Source: Agelaius tricolor
Lineage: Eukaryota > Chordata > Aves > Passeriformes > Icteridae
DNA length: 64,000 nt
Assembly (NCBI GenBank): GCA_023055355.1
Contig: JALJCS010000029.1
Span: 186,001 to 250,000, forward strand
Direction of reading: 5' to 3'
In this document: positions 45,554 to 59,510 of the stretch, one piece after another
How the letters are laid out: the number at the start of each line of letters is the position of its first letter
How positions within the stretch are numbered: position 1 is the first letter of the stretch
Notes under the pieces: model-generated
Databases searched by the model: none
What the model was told of the DNA's origin: nothing
The model's input: the letters and a program-made list of their open reading frames with translations, nothing else
Program-made: the position numbers and the translations under genes

Positions 45554-47442
45554 ATTTCCTATTAATACCTTAATATTAGTAAGGTTTAGAGCTGGAATTC
45601 AGAGGGAAAAGAAAGCTATTTTGAATTCATTCTATTCAATCATCTTGTCTGGACTGTCTCTTCCTGCTTTTCACTTCTGAAACTCTGTATGAAAGGCATA
45701 GAGTTCTGGATTAATTCTTTTCAACAGTTTCCCCTGTTATTCTTCTTTAAAGGCAAACCTGAAAAATCCACACTTTCTTTCCCAACCACTTCTAAAATTC
45801 CATTGAGAAGCAAAAAAAAACCCCATCAAACAACTAAATCTCTGCTCCAATTTGTAGGAAAAAAACCCCATGCCATTAACTGCTTTCCTAACATTTTCTT
45901 TCTCTTGTATTAATATGGCAACCTTTTCTTGCTTTTATAGATTAGAACCAAATTCTTAAAGCTATAAGGAAACACAGGTTTACTGTAGCTGATTCTGAGA
46001 TACAGTAGTCCAGCAAGGAGGTCAGACCTCAAAAGAAGCGTCTGTACAACAAGATTCAGCACAACGTTGAGACATATTAGCTATTGTTCAAGAAAAGCCG
46101 CCAAAATGAAACTGCTTAGACTTCTATCCTATCATGGGTGCCTGCTTCCAGAACCTGACCTAAGTTGCTGGAAACTAGCTGCAATATGACTGCAAACAAT
46201 GCTGTGAATGTAGGACATTGTTATTCTTCTCTTCCATTGAAAACCCCAAGTGGAGTTGCGTCATTTTCTTAAAAATTCTCTATTTCCTTCCAAACTGGTA
46301 AAATAATGATAAATAAAGTGTTCTGTTCATACAGTTTAAATCTAATAATGTTCAAAATGAAAAAAAAAAAAATTCATTCAGATATGGTCTGCAATAATAG
46401 AGCCGAGAGAAGAGGAACCAGTCTGGCCTACAAAATAAAGTGAAGCAGAATTTGGGAATTTGGAACACCTTACGATGTAATATTTAAAGAAAAAAAAGAA
46501 ATAAAATGTAACCTACCCAAACTCAATCAGTGATGCACCGACAGAGAAAAAAGAACTCATTACTACTAATATTTCTTTCATTCTCAGACAAGAAGTTAAA
46601 TTATCCTCTTGAATGCACGGAAGATTGTTGCGAAAGACAGCAGCCTTCTTCTTTACAACATATTCTTCAGAACTCCAGGAGACAAATCATTAGAGCGATG
46701 AGGCTCTTTCTCTCTGTAAAACTTCCAGAGCATAGCCAATATTATATTCCTTTAGAGATCCTCACCGCCCTGGGCGACTGGTGGATAGTCTACAGCTCCA
46801 GTACATCAGCCAGACGCTCTGCCTTATTTAGCATGGCTACTGCAGCAAGGACATCATCTCTACTGGCTTTCTATCCAAAATACATGCAAGGCACAACAAA
46901 GAATATACCCAAAACACTGAGCACAGCCTATGGCCTTCAAAACAAAAATCTCACGATGGCAATACTGGATCTTCTGATCCAAACCATCGGGAAACATTTC
47001 TTTAGAGGCGAAAAAAGCTCCTGTTGATTGTACAAAAAATAGTGATGTAAACCAGAGTTGCATGACCCAGTATTTCTATTGAACTGGAACTATTTTGATC
47101 AATATTATGGATCCATTTCTTTTCAGGGCATTTGGTAAAAAATGTAAAGTATAGTTTAAAAGGAATTATTGGATGCGTACTAAGTACTAGGGATTAGTTA
47201 AGGTGTTGGTTTTGCATGGCTTGGTTTTTGGTGGGGAGGGAAGAAGCCAGCCACAGAAGTGAATCTTTTGTGAAAAGCTCCTAGAAGCTTCCTCCATGCC
47301 TGGCAAAGTGAATCCCTGCTTGGCACTAAGAACAGACATGCTGCTAAGCCAATTAGACAAGCAGTAATATATTTCAGAAGGAAATCAAATCTGCGGCCAA
47401 TTAACTTTTAAGTTTGCTAATTTTTTGGTTGGCACCTCTTCT
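45554..47442. other. Unannotated; possible decayed minus-strand coding piece
   Basis: On the minus strand around 46780-47060 two adjoining frames read protein-like (MFPDGLDQKIQYCHREIF, then DDVLAAVAMLNKAERLADVL). They are in different frames with no splice signals I trust. It could be a processed pseudogene. No family recognised. A 165-codon plus-strand frame at 46530-47027 covers the same place. Confidence 0.3.
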
Positions 47443-48090
47443 GGTTTGAAAGCAAAACCAGCAAGAGATGCTGTCGCTGCTGCAGTGTGTGTTTTTGATT
47501 GTAATGCAGTTTGAGTAGTCAGTTTGATAATACTTCCTGTTTTGTGCTGTTGGAGCATATTTTATTATTAAGGGATTGTTCCTTTCCCCCCGTGTTATTA
47601 GTTTTTGCCCTAGTTGTCCATCTCCCCACAGACCTGCCCTTTTGTTCCCTTTTCCTCCTCCCACTGAATGCCAATCCCTCCCCAAGCCTGCCCCTTTCTC
47701 TAGAAACTTCCCTATCAATTTTATAGTCTTCAAAACCCCATTGGTTTGTTTAAGTTATTCTCCTCCCCTGTAGTCCCCTATTGGTTTAAACATTGTATTC
47801 CCCGCCTTGTGGTCCACCCCCAGTTGCTCCCAGTGTGTTCAAGATTGTATCCTCCTCTGGCACCTCTCCCCATTTCTAAGTTGATGTATGCATTTGGGTC
47901 AGTGTCTTTGTGTCCCTGACCCTCCAGGGAAGAAACTCCTTTGGAAAACATACAGAAGACCTCTCCCTGTTCCTTGTCCCTGCCCTCGGCGCAGTCCCAT
48001 CCCCAATGCAGTCCACCTGTGCCATAGAGCAGCTGTGCCCTACAGCTGCACCCTGGATTTGACAGCTTTCTGGGGGCAGCCCACTCTGGC
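47443..48090 (+). mobile_element. Probable LTR, ERV-L-like
   Basis: TTCTGGTTTGAAAGCAAAAC at the left matches a common songbird LTR start with the first bases mutated. After the right end comes TGGTGTCAGGAGC (48093-48105), which fits a tRNA-Leu-type primer-binding site. No target duplication was found. Confidence 0.45.
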
Positions 48091-48115
48091 TGTTGGTGTC
48101 AGGAGCTAGTCGGTC

Positions 48116-48663
48116 TGAAGAAATCCAGCATGGCAGCAAGCCTCCAAGTCAGAAATACAATTTATTAGGAAAAGGGGAAAAACCAAATACATGCAATGAT
48201 ACAAAAGAAAAACCACGGACAGAATACAACCTGTCACCCTGCTAGTTAGGGTGGTGGCAGCAGTCCGGATGAAATGGCCTTGTTGAAGTGGTGATCCTGT
48301 AGAAACCATCTGGTAGCTCTTGTCCTCTGAAGACCAGTGGGTGAGGGTGGCCGTTCCTCTAGGAAGCCAGTGGAAAGACTGCTTGTCCCAAAACTCAGAT
48401 TATATCCAGCTGGGGATGCTTAGCTCCTGCCCCCTGGGCAGAGCATCTTGCAATGGGCTCAAATTGTTCTGAGTCATGCGGTGGTTCCTTGATTAGCCTT
48501 TAAACAGAAATGGCTCCTGGAGGGAGTCATCTCTGAATCATGTGGCAAGACATGGATGGCCCCGTTAAGAGATAAGGAGATAAGGAAAAAACGATGCCCC
48601 TCCCGGTTTCAGCAGCTCTTGAGGTTGGGAGCAGAAAACATTTTTATATTGTAGCCTAGGACA
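48116..48663 (-). mobile_element. Probable LTR, minus strand
   Basis: On the minus strand it begins TGTCCTAGGCTACAATATAA and ends GGATTTCTTCA, with an AATAAA complement near 48160-48165. It lies just beyond the primer-binding-like site of the preceding LTR. No target duplication seen. Confidence 0.45.
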
Positions 48664-50329
48664 ATACAGGATGAATGCTTTTGCATTTGCAGGAAGTTTG
48701 TGTGGATTTGAAAAGCATCCTTATAGCAGAGGCACAAAAGTATTCTCCTACCCTTTTAAATCATCTTCAAACCAAGCAATTCTCACAATAAGGTAGCGCA
48801 TGAATGACTTGCAAGTGAGTTGAAGAAACACGGCAAAGATAAGTAGTGTTCAACTGCAGAGAATCGTTTAGGGACACCATACCTTTATATACCTTTATAT
48901 TTTAAATCAGGAAGCATGGATGGACCGTTTTTTTCCCCTTAGTTGACTACAGAACCAGCGGTCCCTTGCGGGAGGGTGTTTGGATTCAAGATGACACTGG
49001 CAGCTAAGAGCATGGCTACATAGAAGGTGCTACTTTGAGACCAGAACATTCAACTACTTCAAGGCAGATAGGAGAAGAGCTGACTAGTGACAGCTCTGAG
49101 CAGAAGAGTCTGTGGCTTATCCTGTGGGAACAATAGTAAGACATTTCAATTGAAAAACCCCATTCATTTCCAAGGAGCAAACATCAGTAAAAATAAAAGG
49201 TCAAGTAAAGACACCCTAGTGCTCTTCTTATCAGAAGCATGTTCCTCCATATGAGAGTATTTAGGAAAGGACAGTCCATTCATGAAGAAAGGTGTGCCAG
49301 TTAGAAAACCTGTAGAACACTACAAGACAAACTCACACAATATACATCCTCAAATGCAAAATGAAGAAATAATCATTTCAAGCTTCCGTGGAATTAATTG
49401 CATTTTATTTGTTCTTTTCATTTCAGCTGCTCTCAAGTTATTTTTTAAGACTGAATTTTATGAATTCAGCAAAGCTCTCTTTTTGAATGTCTGCATACCC
49501 CTATAAAACACTGAGGTGACAAAGAGAACGGCAGTGGAAGGAAACCTGGTCCACCTCCCCCTCCTTGAAGCTTTAGGCCAGCGAGTGATTAGAATTTAGT
49601 CACTTCATGTGCTTTACCAAGAGAGAATGTTTTCCAGCCTTTATCTTTCCTTTTGGAGCTGATTCACTTTGTAGTCATAAATTCTTGACTCAGTTGGTGA
49701 GAAACAATGGCATTACAGCCGTGGATGTTAAAGTGCACTGATGGGAAAGGAAGTTTTCATCTTCAGGTCCTTGCTTCAGTAAATCTTCCAAATTCATCAG
49801 AAAGAAAGTTCCCAGACCGGTAATCCCCACTCAAATGACCTAATTCAAATAGTCTGTAGGCATAAGAGGCATCAAGCAGGTGCTGTCATCTGTTAGGGGA
49901 ATAGCCAGCCAGTACATGATTGTCTAGTTGGGCGGCAACAATTTTGGAAAGAATTTAGTTTTTTTTGTATTGCAAGTGAATGGTCAATACATTTTATTAG
50001 TGGATACGGGTAAAAGAATGTCTTCTGCATCCTTTCAGAGGGGAAGCTTCCCTAGATCTAAAGCTGCTCAGCTCCACGATAGGATGCTTTGTCTGAAAAG
50101 GGAACTCAAGTCTTTGTCCTTTTGGATGGCTTCTATAGTTTTTCACTCACTCTTCAGGTAGCTGTTAATATGTTCTGTTATCCCTTGCAAACTTTTATGG
50201 GCATAGTCACTGAATTGGTACGTATTCCATGAAGTCCACAGGCCCTGTTGAGATGCAGCCACAGGTCTCAAGGGTGTTAGCAGATGTTATTCTGAGGCCA
50301 CTCCTAATGATGTTTGATGGATCATAGTG
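48664..50329. other. Unannotated
   Basis: No gene or repeat family recognised. Confidence 0.5.
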
Positions 50330-50985
50330 ACTGAGGAAAGTGCCCAAAGACTGGATGAAAGCAAATGTCACCCATCTTGGAAAAAGGCAACTAGGAGGAC
50401 TTGGAAAAGTACAAGCCAGCCAGCCAGCGTCATTTTTATCCCCAGGAAGTTGATGGAGCAGCTATTGCTGGAAAGCATTGCCAGGCACATGAAGGAGGAC
50501 AAAATGACATAGTCAGCATGGATTTACCAGGGGAACTTGATGCTGAACAACTTTTTAAACTCCTCTGATGAATCAACTTGCCCGGTAGATGAAGGGAATA
50601 TTGTCTGCCTGGGCTTCAGGAAGGTTTTTGACATTTATCTAGGTGGCAGCACACAGACATCCCAGAAGTGTGCAAAGAGGAGGGAACCAGTGTCTTTTCA
50701 AGGATGCTCAGTGAAAAGACAAGAGGCAGTAGGCACACACTGAAATACAGGAGATTGCCTCTGCACATCAGCAAATGATTTTTTACTGTGAGGGCGACTG
50801 AACCACGGCACAGACTGCCCAGAAAGATGGTGGAGCCTGGATCTTTGAAGACATTAAAAGTACACCCAGATATAATCCTGGGCAAGAGGCTCTAGGTATC
50901 CTGGTTTAAGCAGGGGGGTTGGACCTGGTGAGCCCCACTGACGCCTTCCACTCTCGTTCATTCTGTGCTAGTGAATTCTCTTAGA
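50330..50985 (+). mobile_element. CR1 LINE with internal deletion
   Basis: The first half (AAATGTCACCCATCTTGG, then GTTGATGGAGCAGCTATTGC and AGTCAGCATGGATTTACCAG) is CR1 ORF2. After about 50640 it jumps to the 3' end (GACTGCCCAGAAAGATGGTG, then GGTTGGACCTGGTGAGCC). About 1 kb between them is missing. Confidence 0.8.
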
Positions 50986-52957
50986 GATGCATTTCAAGCA
51001 GTGGCATGACAAAGATCTGTGCAGAGAGAGATCCAAATGGACATGGGATCTAAGTTCCTTAAGTAGTGCTCAAGAAGAATGCAAAACTCTGGGATAAGTG
51101 TCTCTTCCATAACTGAATCCCTTTCACGGGAAAATTCCCCAGCTATAGAAAGATCTTCTGATAGGCATGCTTAAGACTGACACTGGCTGAGCAAATTTCT
51201 CCCTATGTGTGTTTAAGACCAATTAGGATCTTCACCAAGAGTGTTGTCAACATAGTCACAGAATGTATATTGTTAAGAAGGGACAACTTACATCAGAATG
51301 GCAAATATTGGTCCACAAAATGTATTAATGTATGAGAACTATCTACTTGGGTTGAAAATAAAAAGAAAGAGTTAGTCTTTATTTATCAATTCCATCGCAA
51401 TATTGATGAGGTAAGAAAAAGACCTTAGTCCTTAACCTTCTTAACTCAAGCAAAGATTTTTAAAAATTCCTTGTAAAAAATGTATCCTAATTATCAGACT
51501 ATGAAACAATTTTAGTTGGGGAAAAAAGTTCCAAAATTGTGTAGATAGTGGTAAAGAAGCCAAGAAAATAGGTAAGAAACAAAAAGAGAGCAAAAGAGTC
51601 AGCTTCAGTCTGCAAGCTCGTTGTAGAAGTAATCTGCTAGAAAAAGGAACCCCCAGTTGAATTTCCAATGGATTCATGCACTTGATTCAGTAACTAGTCA
51701 ATGTAAAAACCAATCCTTTTGTACAACTTCTCCCAGCAACAAAAACCCCAACAGCTTGACACCACCATCATGCCTGTCCCAGATGTATTTTAAAAGAAAT
51801 GATCCTTTCTTGAAACTCTATTTGCATAGAAGTTGCAAGACATTGGAGGGATTCTCCACATTCTCATTTCTCCATGTGGCTTGAAAGTCTATTTGATAAA
51901 ATATGCAACAAAGCATATGATTTATAAGGTAGGGTAAAATGGATGATTTGGGAATTGATCTCTTGTTGATATTAAACTTCATATCCACTCTCTGTGAAGT
52001 TTCTAAAAGAAATGATGGAGCTGAGGCATGAATCTGCCACAACAAGTGTTAAGCAAACATACACACTCCCCTTCACATGCCCCCCTTCCACACACACCTA
52101 GGCCCACACAGAGGTCAGCATAGCAGATGATGAACACCTTGGAAAAGACCGAAATGCTAAATACCTCTCTTTGGGGGCAAAATAGCTGGTGCAACAATTC
52201 AAATATCTGGTGTAAAAATTCTGTTTAATATCTACCTCCTATTTAAAACACAGCTTTTCATTTAATTATATGTAGGGAATATTTTCATATTATTTGTTTC
52301 TTTACAATTACTCTGTTCTCATGTGTTGTATGTCTAGGAATATTTTCTTCTAAAAATAGAAAAAAATAGATAATATCCTTTCAGAAGAAAACATTGGTTT
52401 ATACAATTTTAAACCATCATGATATGGAAGAATTCTTTTGCCCCTCACTAAGGTGGAAGAACTATTTGGATCACAGATCATTTACAATGAAATACTTTAC
52501 CTTTTTAAGATGCTTTCAGTCAATTTCATATCCTCATTGCTTATTCATTGTAAACAGTAATTTTTCAGTGAAGGGAAAGTGTGTGGTATATCTACATTAT
52601 GTTCAAACCCAATTCCTACTAAAGGCCAGGCTGAGCTCCAGTAAATAATGTCCTGAATAATATTTTGCCGCCTTCTTTGGCACTTCATGAAATCCTAACA
52701 TGAGGAAGTGTTGAAATACAGAGATTTTGTCCCGTGTAGAAACCCATCCCATGTATTTTATGCTGTAATTCTTACCTCTTTTAAAATTTGCTATCTTCTG
52801 CATAGTTTTCATTAACCTGTTACAGTAGTGAAAATCACAGATCAAGGTAATTTTGTAACACTTTGATTTTACCCCAAGAGCTGAGGGAAAACTTGCTCCT
52901 ATACTTCAATCTGAGTTTCTTCTAGATTCAAACTTTGTTTCTCTACCATCAAGAGTC
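50986..52957. other. Unannotated
   Basis: No gene or repeat family recognised. Confidence 0.5.
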
Positions 52958-53095
52958 TCCAGTGTTGCTGCTCAAAGCCCCATCCAACCTGACCTTGAAT
53001 ACTTTCAGGGATGGGACACCCACTACTTCTCTGGGCAACCTGTTCCAGTGTTCCAGCACCCCCACAGTAAAAAATGTCTTCCTTTCATCTAATAT
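52958..53095 (-). mobile_element. CR1 LINE fragment, minus strand
   Basis: AAAGCCCCATCCAACCTGAC, then CTCTGGGCAACCTGTTCCAG and AAAAAATGTCTTCC are the complement of the CR1 3' region. Confidence 0.85.
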
Positions 53096-56000
53096 GTGTC
53101 AGAAGTATTAAATCTAGGCATATAAACTTTGAGGAAAGGTTTGAAATTCTTTTGATTTGAATCACATTTTATATGAATACTGACTTACAGATGACTAAAA
53201 TATGTGGATGGGCATTTGAGCTGACACTTTTTGAAAAGGTGCATGGAATTTAAAATTAAAACCAGTACCATTAAAAGCTTTGTGCGGTTTTCTTTTTCCT
53301 CTGGTATTCAAAATTGCATATATCAAATATCTGTGCTTCATACAAAGGTCTTAGACACTCTCAGAAAAAAGCTTTTCTTTCAGACTAAGTTGCAGTTTAC
53401 GTAGAACACTAGTGCTAGTGAAGGTTTTTCTGGGCATAGGGGGAACACCTTCTCATTGGATTTGTGTGCAGAATGCATTTTATGCAAACTGGAAAATTGA
53501 TCCCAGCTGTGTTCTAGTCATCATTCTTACTGCATCAGGCCTGAAGATTCTGTGAAAAGTAGCCTGTGGACCTTGAACATAGCTCATGTGAAACAGAGAT
53601 GAGAGGCGATGGAGAAGTTGAGGGAGAGAATAAAGAGCATATGGCCCAGTACAGACTAACAATTGTTTGGCACCCTTTAAAGGCTGTCTTTGACAAGCAG
53701 GGCTGAAGCAGGTCTGCAAAATATCCGGGAGATCAAAATCCATTGAAGCAAATTGCCCTGGCCAGTCACCTTGCTGCCGATAATTCACTCTCCATAGCAG
53801 CTGATCAGGCCTAAGAATGCTGCTGCAGAAGTATTGTGAAAAAGGTAGGCATATTTTCACAGATGCAGGGGAAAATCCCCTTGGATGATGGTTCCAAGGG
53901 ATTACTTGATGGAGCAAGTTATGTACCCTTATCTACCGTGCAATATCTAAGTTGGTGAGTTCACTATCTGTCAGCATCACTTTCGAAAATAAATGTTTGA
54001 TCCACAAAACAATATTTCATATGTCCTGTCTACCTGCTTCATTTCAACCAATGAATAGGCTACGTTCCATCAGCAAAGGGTTTATGATCCTATGTTTCTT
54101 TAAACTGTGATGATTCTTTATTTTTTTCTAAATCAGACACTGTCTATTCATAAGATTCAGATGTCCATGGCAGGGGTGTAATTAAATTCACATGTTAAAA
54201 AATAACCTTCTTCTTGTTATCTTTTTATTAAATTACTGACATGTAACATCAGTCTGAGAGCTGAAGAAAACCCCTTCATTTGCTGTTTGCCAAGTATCAT
54301 CTATGTGATACAAATTCTACTTGAGAAATCACACCCGTACATTGCCATGTAGCACTACTAGTAATGCTTTCACAACCTTTTCTTCATCATTAGGTCTTTT
54401 GGTGAAGTGAATGATTAGAACATAAGCAAGGGCATTTGTTCAAGATGTTCCAGAAAGAGCTGTGGTCTGTTCTCTTCTTTGCTGCCTATGTTAGCACTGA
54501 GCTGCAAAAAAGGAAAGATTACTAGGAAAAGTGTTACTTTCAGTCTAAACTTGTAAATGATGTTTGGAATACCCTGTTAAATGACAAGGTGCTCTTTTAA
54601 AATATGGCATCTTAAGGGAAAATGTCAGCTTTAAAAAGGTTTTGAGACAGTTGCTTCTGGAAAAAAAAAAAAAAAGAAAAGAATTGGAGGCTTCTAAGGT
54701 CTTTAGGCATACTATTTTGAAGATTGATTCAAACCACAGTTTCTTCATATAGGAAGAACAGAGGACCATAGATGCAACCCATTTGAAAATGGATTTCTAG
54801 ATGTTTCTGGTTGGGATTACCAGGCATCATTTCTTGTGAAGTCGAGGGACTGCAGTTAGCACTCCAATAATTTCCTTCCCTGAAATTCATCTGCATTTGG
54901 TCCTTTTTCCAGAGTCCCCATTTATTAGTGAAGGTATACTCTATCTATGCATTAGAATATTCCATTAGAGTGTGTGACTCATACTTGCTAGTTAAAATTA
55001 GCTGGAGCGGAATGGATAGTTAGAGTTGCGTGTATACAATAGTCTTATTTTGGCAAGTTTTCTTTAGACAATGTTGAAGCAGCACTAGCAACTAGGAAGT
55101 ACAGCTTGCAGCAGGGAAGGACACTCTTCTGCTTTCTCAAGTTTCCTGTAGTTAAATAGACGCCAAAAGGCTTTTCCTAGTACTACTACTGTCTTGTAGG
55201 AATACTTGATCTAATCCTATCTTTGATCAAATTCCTAATGGGTTACTTTTCTACAAGGCAGAACATTTTTCTTTTAATAATATGTATTTTGTAAGTTGGA
55301 AACATGAACTTGTGCACCAGTCACGTGGACTGTACTCCTTATTAAGTTTCACAACCTTCTTTAGAAAATATTGACTGTGTGTAACTTCAAAAGGAGAATT
55401 CTGGGCATCTTCATTCTATTGATGTACTTGTTTTTCTCCCATGCTGGTATTGTTTTCTATCATTTTTACCAACAGAAATCTTTTTCCCTGACACCTATGG
55501 AAAAGACCTATGTTTACTCAACAGTGCAGCGTCAGTACATTGTTTAGAATGATTTCAACATGGTCCCCAACATATCGGACAGCTAGACAGCAGAGGTTAG
55601 CAACAGGGAATGGGAATAACTTCTGAACCGTTTCAGTAGATTTCCCAGGAAGGGCTTGCTTTCTGCCACTGCAAATTTTCCCAGAGATTTTGTCTGGTGA
55701 AGAGTTGCATCAAAAGAGTATTTTTGCCCAAACCTTGGGGCAAGCTCTGTCTCCGATTTACTAGTGAATGCAAAGAGGGTGAAAGTGCTGCTTCAAAGCC
55801 CTCTGTGCACTTTCTGTACCAAGAGGGGGGGTGACCCCAGAAATAAGTTTTGATCTCTCTTCAGAACACAAGGCATGTCATCACCTCATTCATCTTCTTC
55901 TGGGACTCATAGCATCTTAAGACGAAGAAGCTCTCTTGCTTGCTGAAGTGCGTTCAGCAAAAAAACCTTGTCTCATCAGCAGATTTGAACACAACTACAG

Positions 56001-58517
56001 TCGAGTCAATTCCAATGCTGGCAGGGCAATACTCTACCCCACTAGTAACATGCCACTATTAGAAGACTGTGTAAAACTATTTTTGTACAAAGTAATCGGA
56101 GGGAAAAATAGAATTGGGAAGAACTGCACATTGTTCTGGAAAAAGCCTCCTGCTTCAGTCTTACAGACATCATTTGCTGGTATCATTTTTAATAGTTGGG
56201 GTTTTTTAAATTTTGTAGAAGAAAAAATATTACTGCACCTTTATGTTTCCTTAATAGAAGTACAGCCATTTCTTAATAGAATAGAAGTAAGCCATTTGGA
56301 TATGTACAAATGGTCTTTTCAAATACATATGCTATAGCCCACTGTGAAAGTAATTAGCTATAAAGAGAAATCTAAAGGTTTAAAAAGATTTTGGAAGAAA
56401 GTAAGTCTAAGGTGATAGAAGAAGAAGAAGAAAACAGCAGTTTTCTTCTGGTGAAAAAAAAACAAAGGGAGGACCTTGTACAGTGGAGATGTATTATTTG
56501 ACTTCCTGAAAAACTGAGTAGGTTTGCTATTGCCAATGGTTTTCATTAGGAAGGAAGAGATTCCTTTGGCAAAAAAACCCCTTCAAATTGACTTGACAAA
56601 AATGTTATGACACTTAACTTCACCAATCCTGAAGAAAAATTCTCATCACTTGATCTGGAAATCATGATGGTAATGGAGACAAGGATGTCTAAGCCATGCC
56701 ATCAGGAACATCAAAAAGCATTAGAATGCAGGTAAGACTGAGCTCCTGAACTAGTGTGAAGAGAATGCAACAAAGACATTTTCCTTTAAGAGTCTTCAGG
56801 ATGGAGAGCAGATCAAATTTTTTCATGTGAAGTATTTCTGAATAGAATGAATCTTCAAAATAACATTGTTTTCCAAAACCTGTCTACAGTATCTCTTACC
56901 ATGATACACAGTTCCTATGAATAGAAAAAGCAAAGCACTTTTTTCCAAACTGTTGTGCACTCTTAAGCAATCTACAATAAAAATAGTATTTTTTCATGCT
57001 GGGAATGATGTGAATTACAAAAAAGCCTTGTAGCACACTTGGCACTGTGGTCTCTTGATTAGCATAGCTTTTTATTCATCAAACACGTTTCACATTGACT
57101 ATTTTTCTCTTTTAAATAACGGCGTCTTTGTACTTATGCAGCATCCATGAAGAATTTCTTGGGTGTTATTTTGTACCTGATCCTAAGTGGCAGGTTCTGC
57201 ATTCTGCCATCTGTCTCGCTTTCCCATTTGATGCAGCTTCTGAGAGGTATTTTCAGAATCGAGGACTACTTGCAAGAATGATGCTAAATCCATGCATTTT
57301 ACTCCTTGGTTAATGCAAAACTATTTTTCCTTTACACTTCAATGAGAACAGGAAAATAATGATGGTGAGTTCAATCCTTAGAGTAATACAAAGAGGACTA
57401 TTATCATCATTAGAAACCAAGCAAGGTGTATTTATTGCACATGCATGATACTCACTGATGCAAATTACCCTGTAAATTCAAAAGGAATCTGTATCATAGG
57501 AGTGGATGGACTGTTTCTATTGATATTTTGCTTAAAGCAGAAAATTAATTCTTTTGACAGCCAACTCATGATTGCAAGCTCACTTTCAACTACAGCTTTC
57601 AAACAGATGAAACATGTCTGTTTATAAAACGATACAGTACAGTACACAATAGCAAGTCAGGTCATAGACATTGAAAAGAAAAAAACAGCTCAAAGGACAG
57701 ATTCATTCACATCTACAAGCCCTCAAGAGTGTACAGGTCAAATGTCCCCAGAAAACTAGGCTGGTGGCGCAAATTCTCTATGTTGGCACCAGCAGAAGCA
57801 GCTGCTATCTTGATAGGATGCAATCTTGCTTACATCACCCTTCAGAGCAATCTTCTGTACCCCTGCCCAATACACCTTCTGCTCTATTCCTTGGACTTCA
57901 CATTTGCATTTCTACAGAGTCCTGTCCTGCAAAATGACTCAAAGTTCAGGTAATAGATTTCCAAGATTTAGAAATGTTGTGTGAGGTTCATTTATTTCAT
58001 ATTTCATTCCATCTAAGCAAACTGTAACTTTCTGAAGTGAAATATTTCGAGTATGTCACGTGTATTTTAATGTTAGCTCTGCTTCACATTAAAACTTCTC
58101 ACAGACCCCTGTGATGCCTTGCTGCAAAAATATAGAGCTGCCAAGAGTGGTTGTGGGAAGTTAGAATTGCCAGAAAACCGTACAAACAATCTAACAATAG
58201 AGCCTTGGATTTCTGAATATAATTGCACCATGTAAAGTCAAAATATAATATTTAAATGATTTTAGATAATGATGAGTGTGGGCTAGAGAGAATCCAGATA
58301 GAATTTTATTTTTTTAAACAGTTCCAGGAAAAACATGGCCTTGACTTGGAAGTATAGCAGGAAATATTTTTATACAGCATGAGTTCTCATTACCTAATCA
58401 TATGATTTGTAGACCTGAATTGGAAACCAGGAAAGAAACGAAGAAAAATATTCAAGCTATAAAAGATGGGAGTTTAAAATTTTCTTGGTATTTCTGATTA
58501 AAGCTATTACGTAGCTA
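53096..58517. other. Unannotated
   Basis: About 5.4 kb with no supported gene or family. A poly-A run lies at 54660-54675. Frames at 53480-53917 (minus) and 55936-56337 (plus) are unsupported. Confidence 0.5.
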
Positions 58518-59148
58518 AATGGTCACCCATTATTTTAAAAAGCATCTGGACATTAAAAATAGGTAAATTTCTGCGGGACTTGGATGTCAGCTATTCCTGA
58601 AAAGCTTTATATCACTGCTTTCCAACCCTGAATCAATCCACTTAAACGCAGCTGTATTTCAGATGCTCAGTGGAACTGTCCATGTAATGCATATAGTTGA
58701 CAAATAATCCGCAGAAAAAGCTAGATCCATTTGAAGATCTTTTCCTGTAAATGGTATTCACGTTATTTGTACAAACACACAGATGGGATTTCTGCTGTCT
58801 TCTTCAGGCCACTTCCTCCAGAGAGCTCTCCATCAAATCTCTCTAGTTCTACTCTTCTGGTGATCCAAAGTCAGCACTGGGATGGTCCAAGTGCATGAAT
58901 TACTGTCTGCTAGAGGTGCACCCTGAGGGCTTCTGTGTGCAGCATCCCGTGAGCCCTACTAAAGTCACCCTGTTGGTATAAACTGAGCTAGCTGGACCTT
59001 AAGGGACAAGATTGTGCACTGATATTGTAAGAGAAATTAGGTACTAAGAAGGAGGCTGGAAGATTTAAATATTTCTGCCTCCAGCTTAAGCAACACTCAA
59101 TCTTGGTCTTTATCTGAAAAACTAGGTGAATTGACCCATTTGGCATTC

Positions 59149-59268
59149 CTATGCCAAAAATGTCAGTAATACAACAAGAACCGTCAAAAGAGTAACAATT
59201 CCAATCATTACTTTGTAAAAGTAATTCATTGGAAGAAGTCGGGAAGAAGGATGAAACATGCCAATATC
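59149..59268 (-). CDS. Weak candidate terminal exon, copy B
   Basis: Same 39 codons as 620-739, with identical residues. The same doubts apply. Confidence 0.2.
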   Translation of the reverse strand, partial: DIGMFHPSSRLLPMNYFYKVMIGIVTLLTVLVVLLTFLA

Positions 59269-59433
59269 CTACCCTGAGAATCATTCTGTTGATTTGCACA
59301 GGTTTCTTATTATATACCCATCTAATGCATTGGACATGCATGCTTGTGATGACACAAATACTTGCAAAGCTTACCAGATAAACCATGTTCTCTTCAGACA
59401 GCAAAACATTTCTTGACAGTTGTGTTTGCTAAT

Positions 59434-59497
59434 TACATTTAGACTCAATGTTCTTAAAGGTCTTTTCCAACCAAAGTGATTCCATCATTCTCTAAAT
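59434..59497 (+). mobile_element. CR1 LINE 3' end fragment, copy B
   Basis: Duplicate of 905-968. Confidence 0.5.
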
Positions 59498-59510
59498 CGC
59501 AGATCCTGCT

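Noticed and set aside
46530..47027. 165-codon plus-strand frame
   Set aside because: No domain or splice context. The opposite strand looks slightly more protein-like but is also broken.
55936..56337. 133-codon plus-strand frame
   Set aside because: AT-rich DNA with no recognisable domain and no supporting signals.
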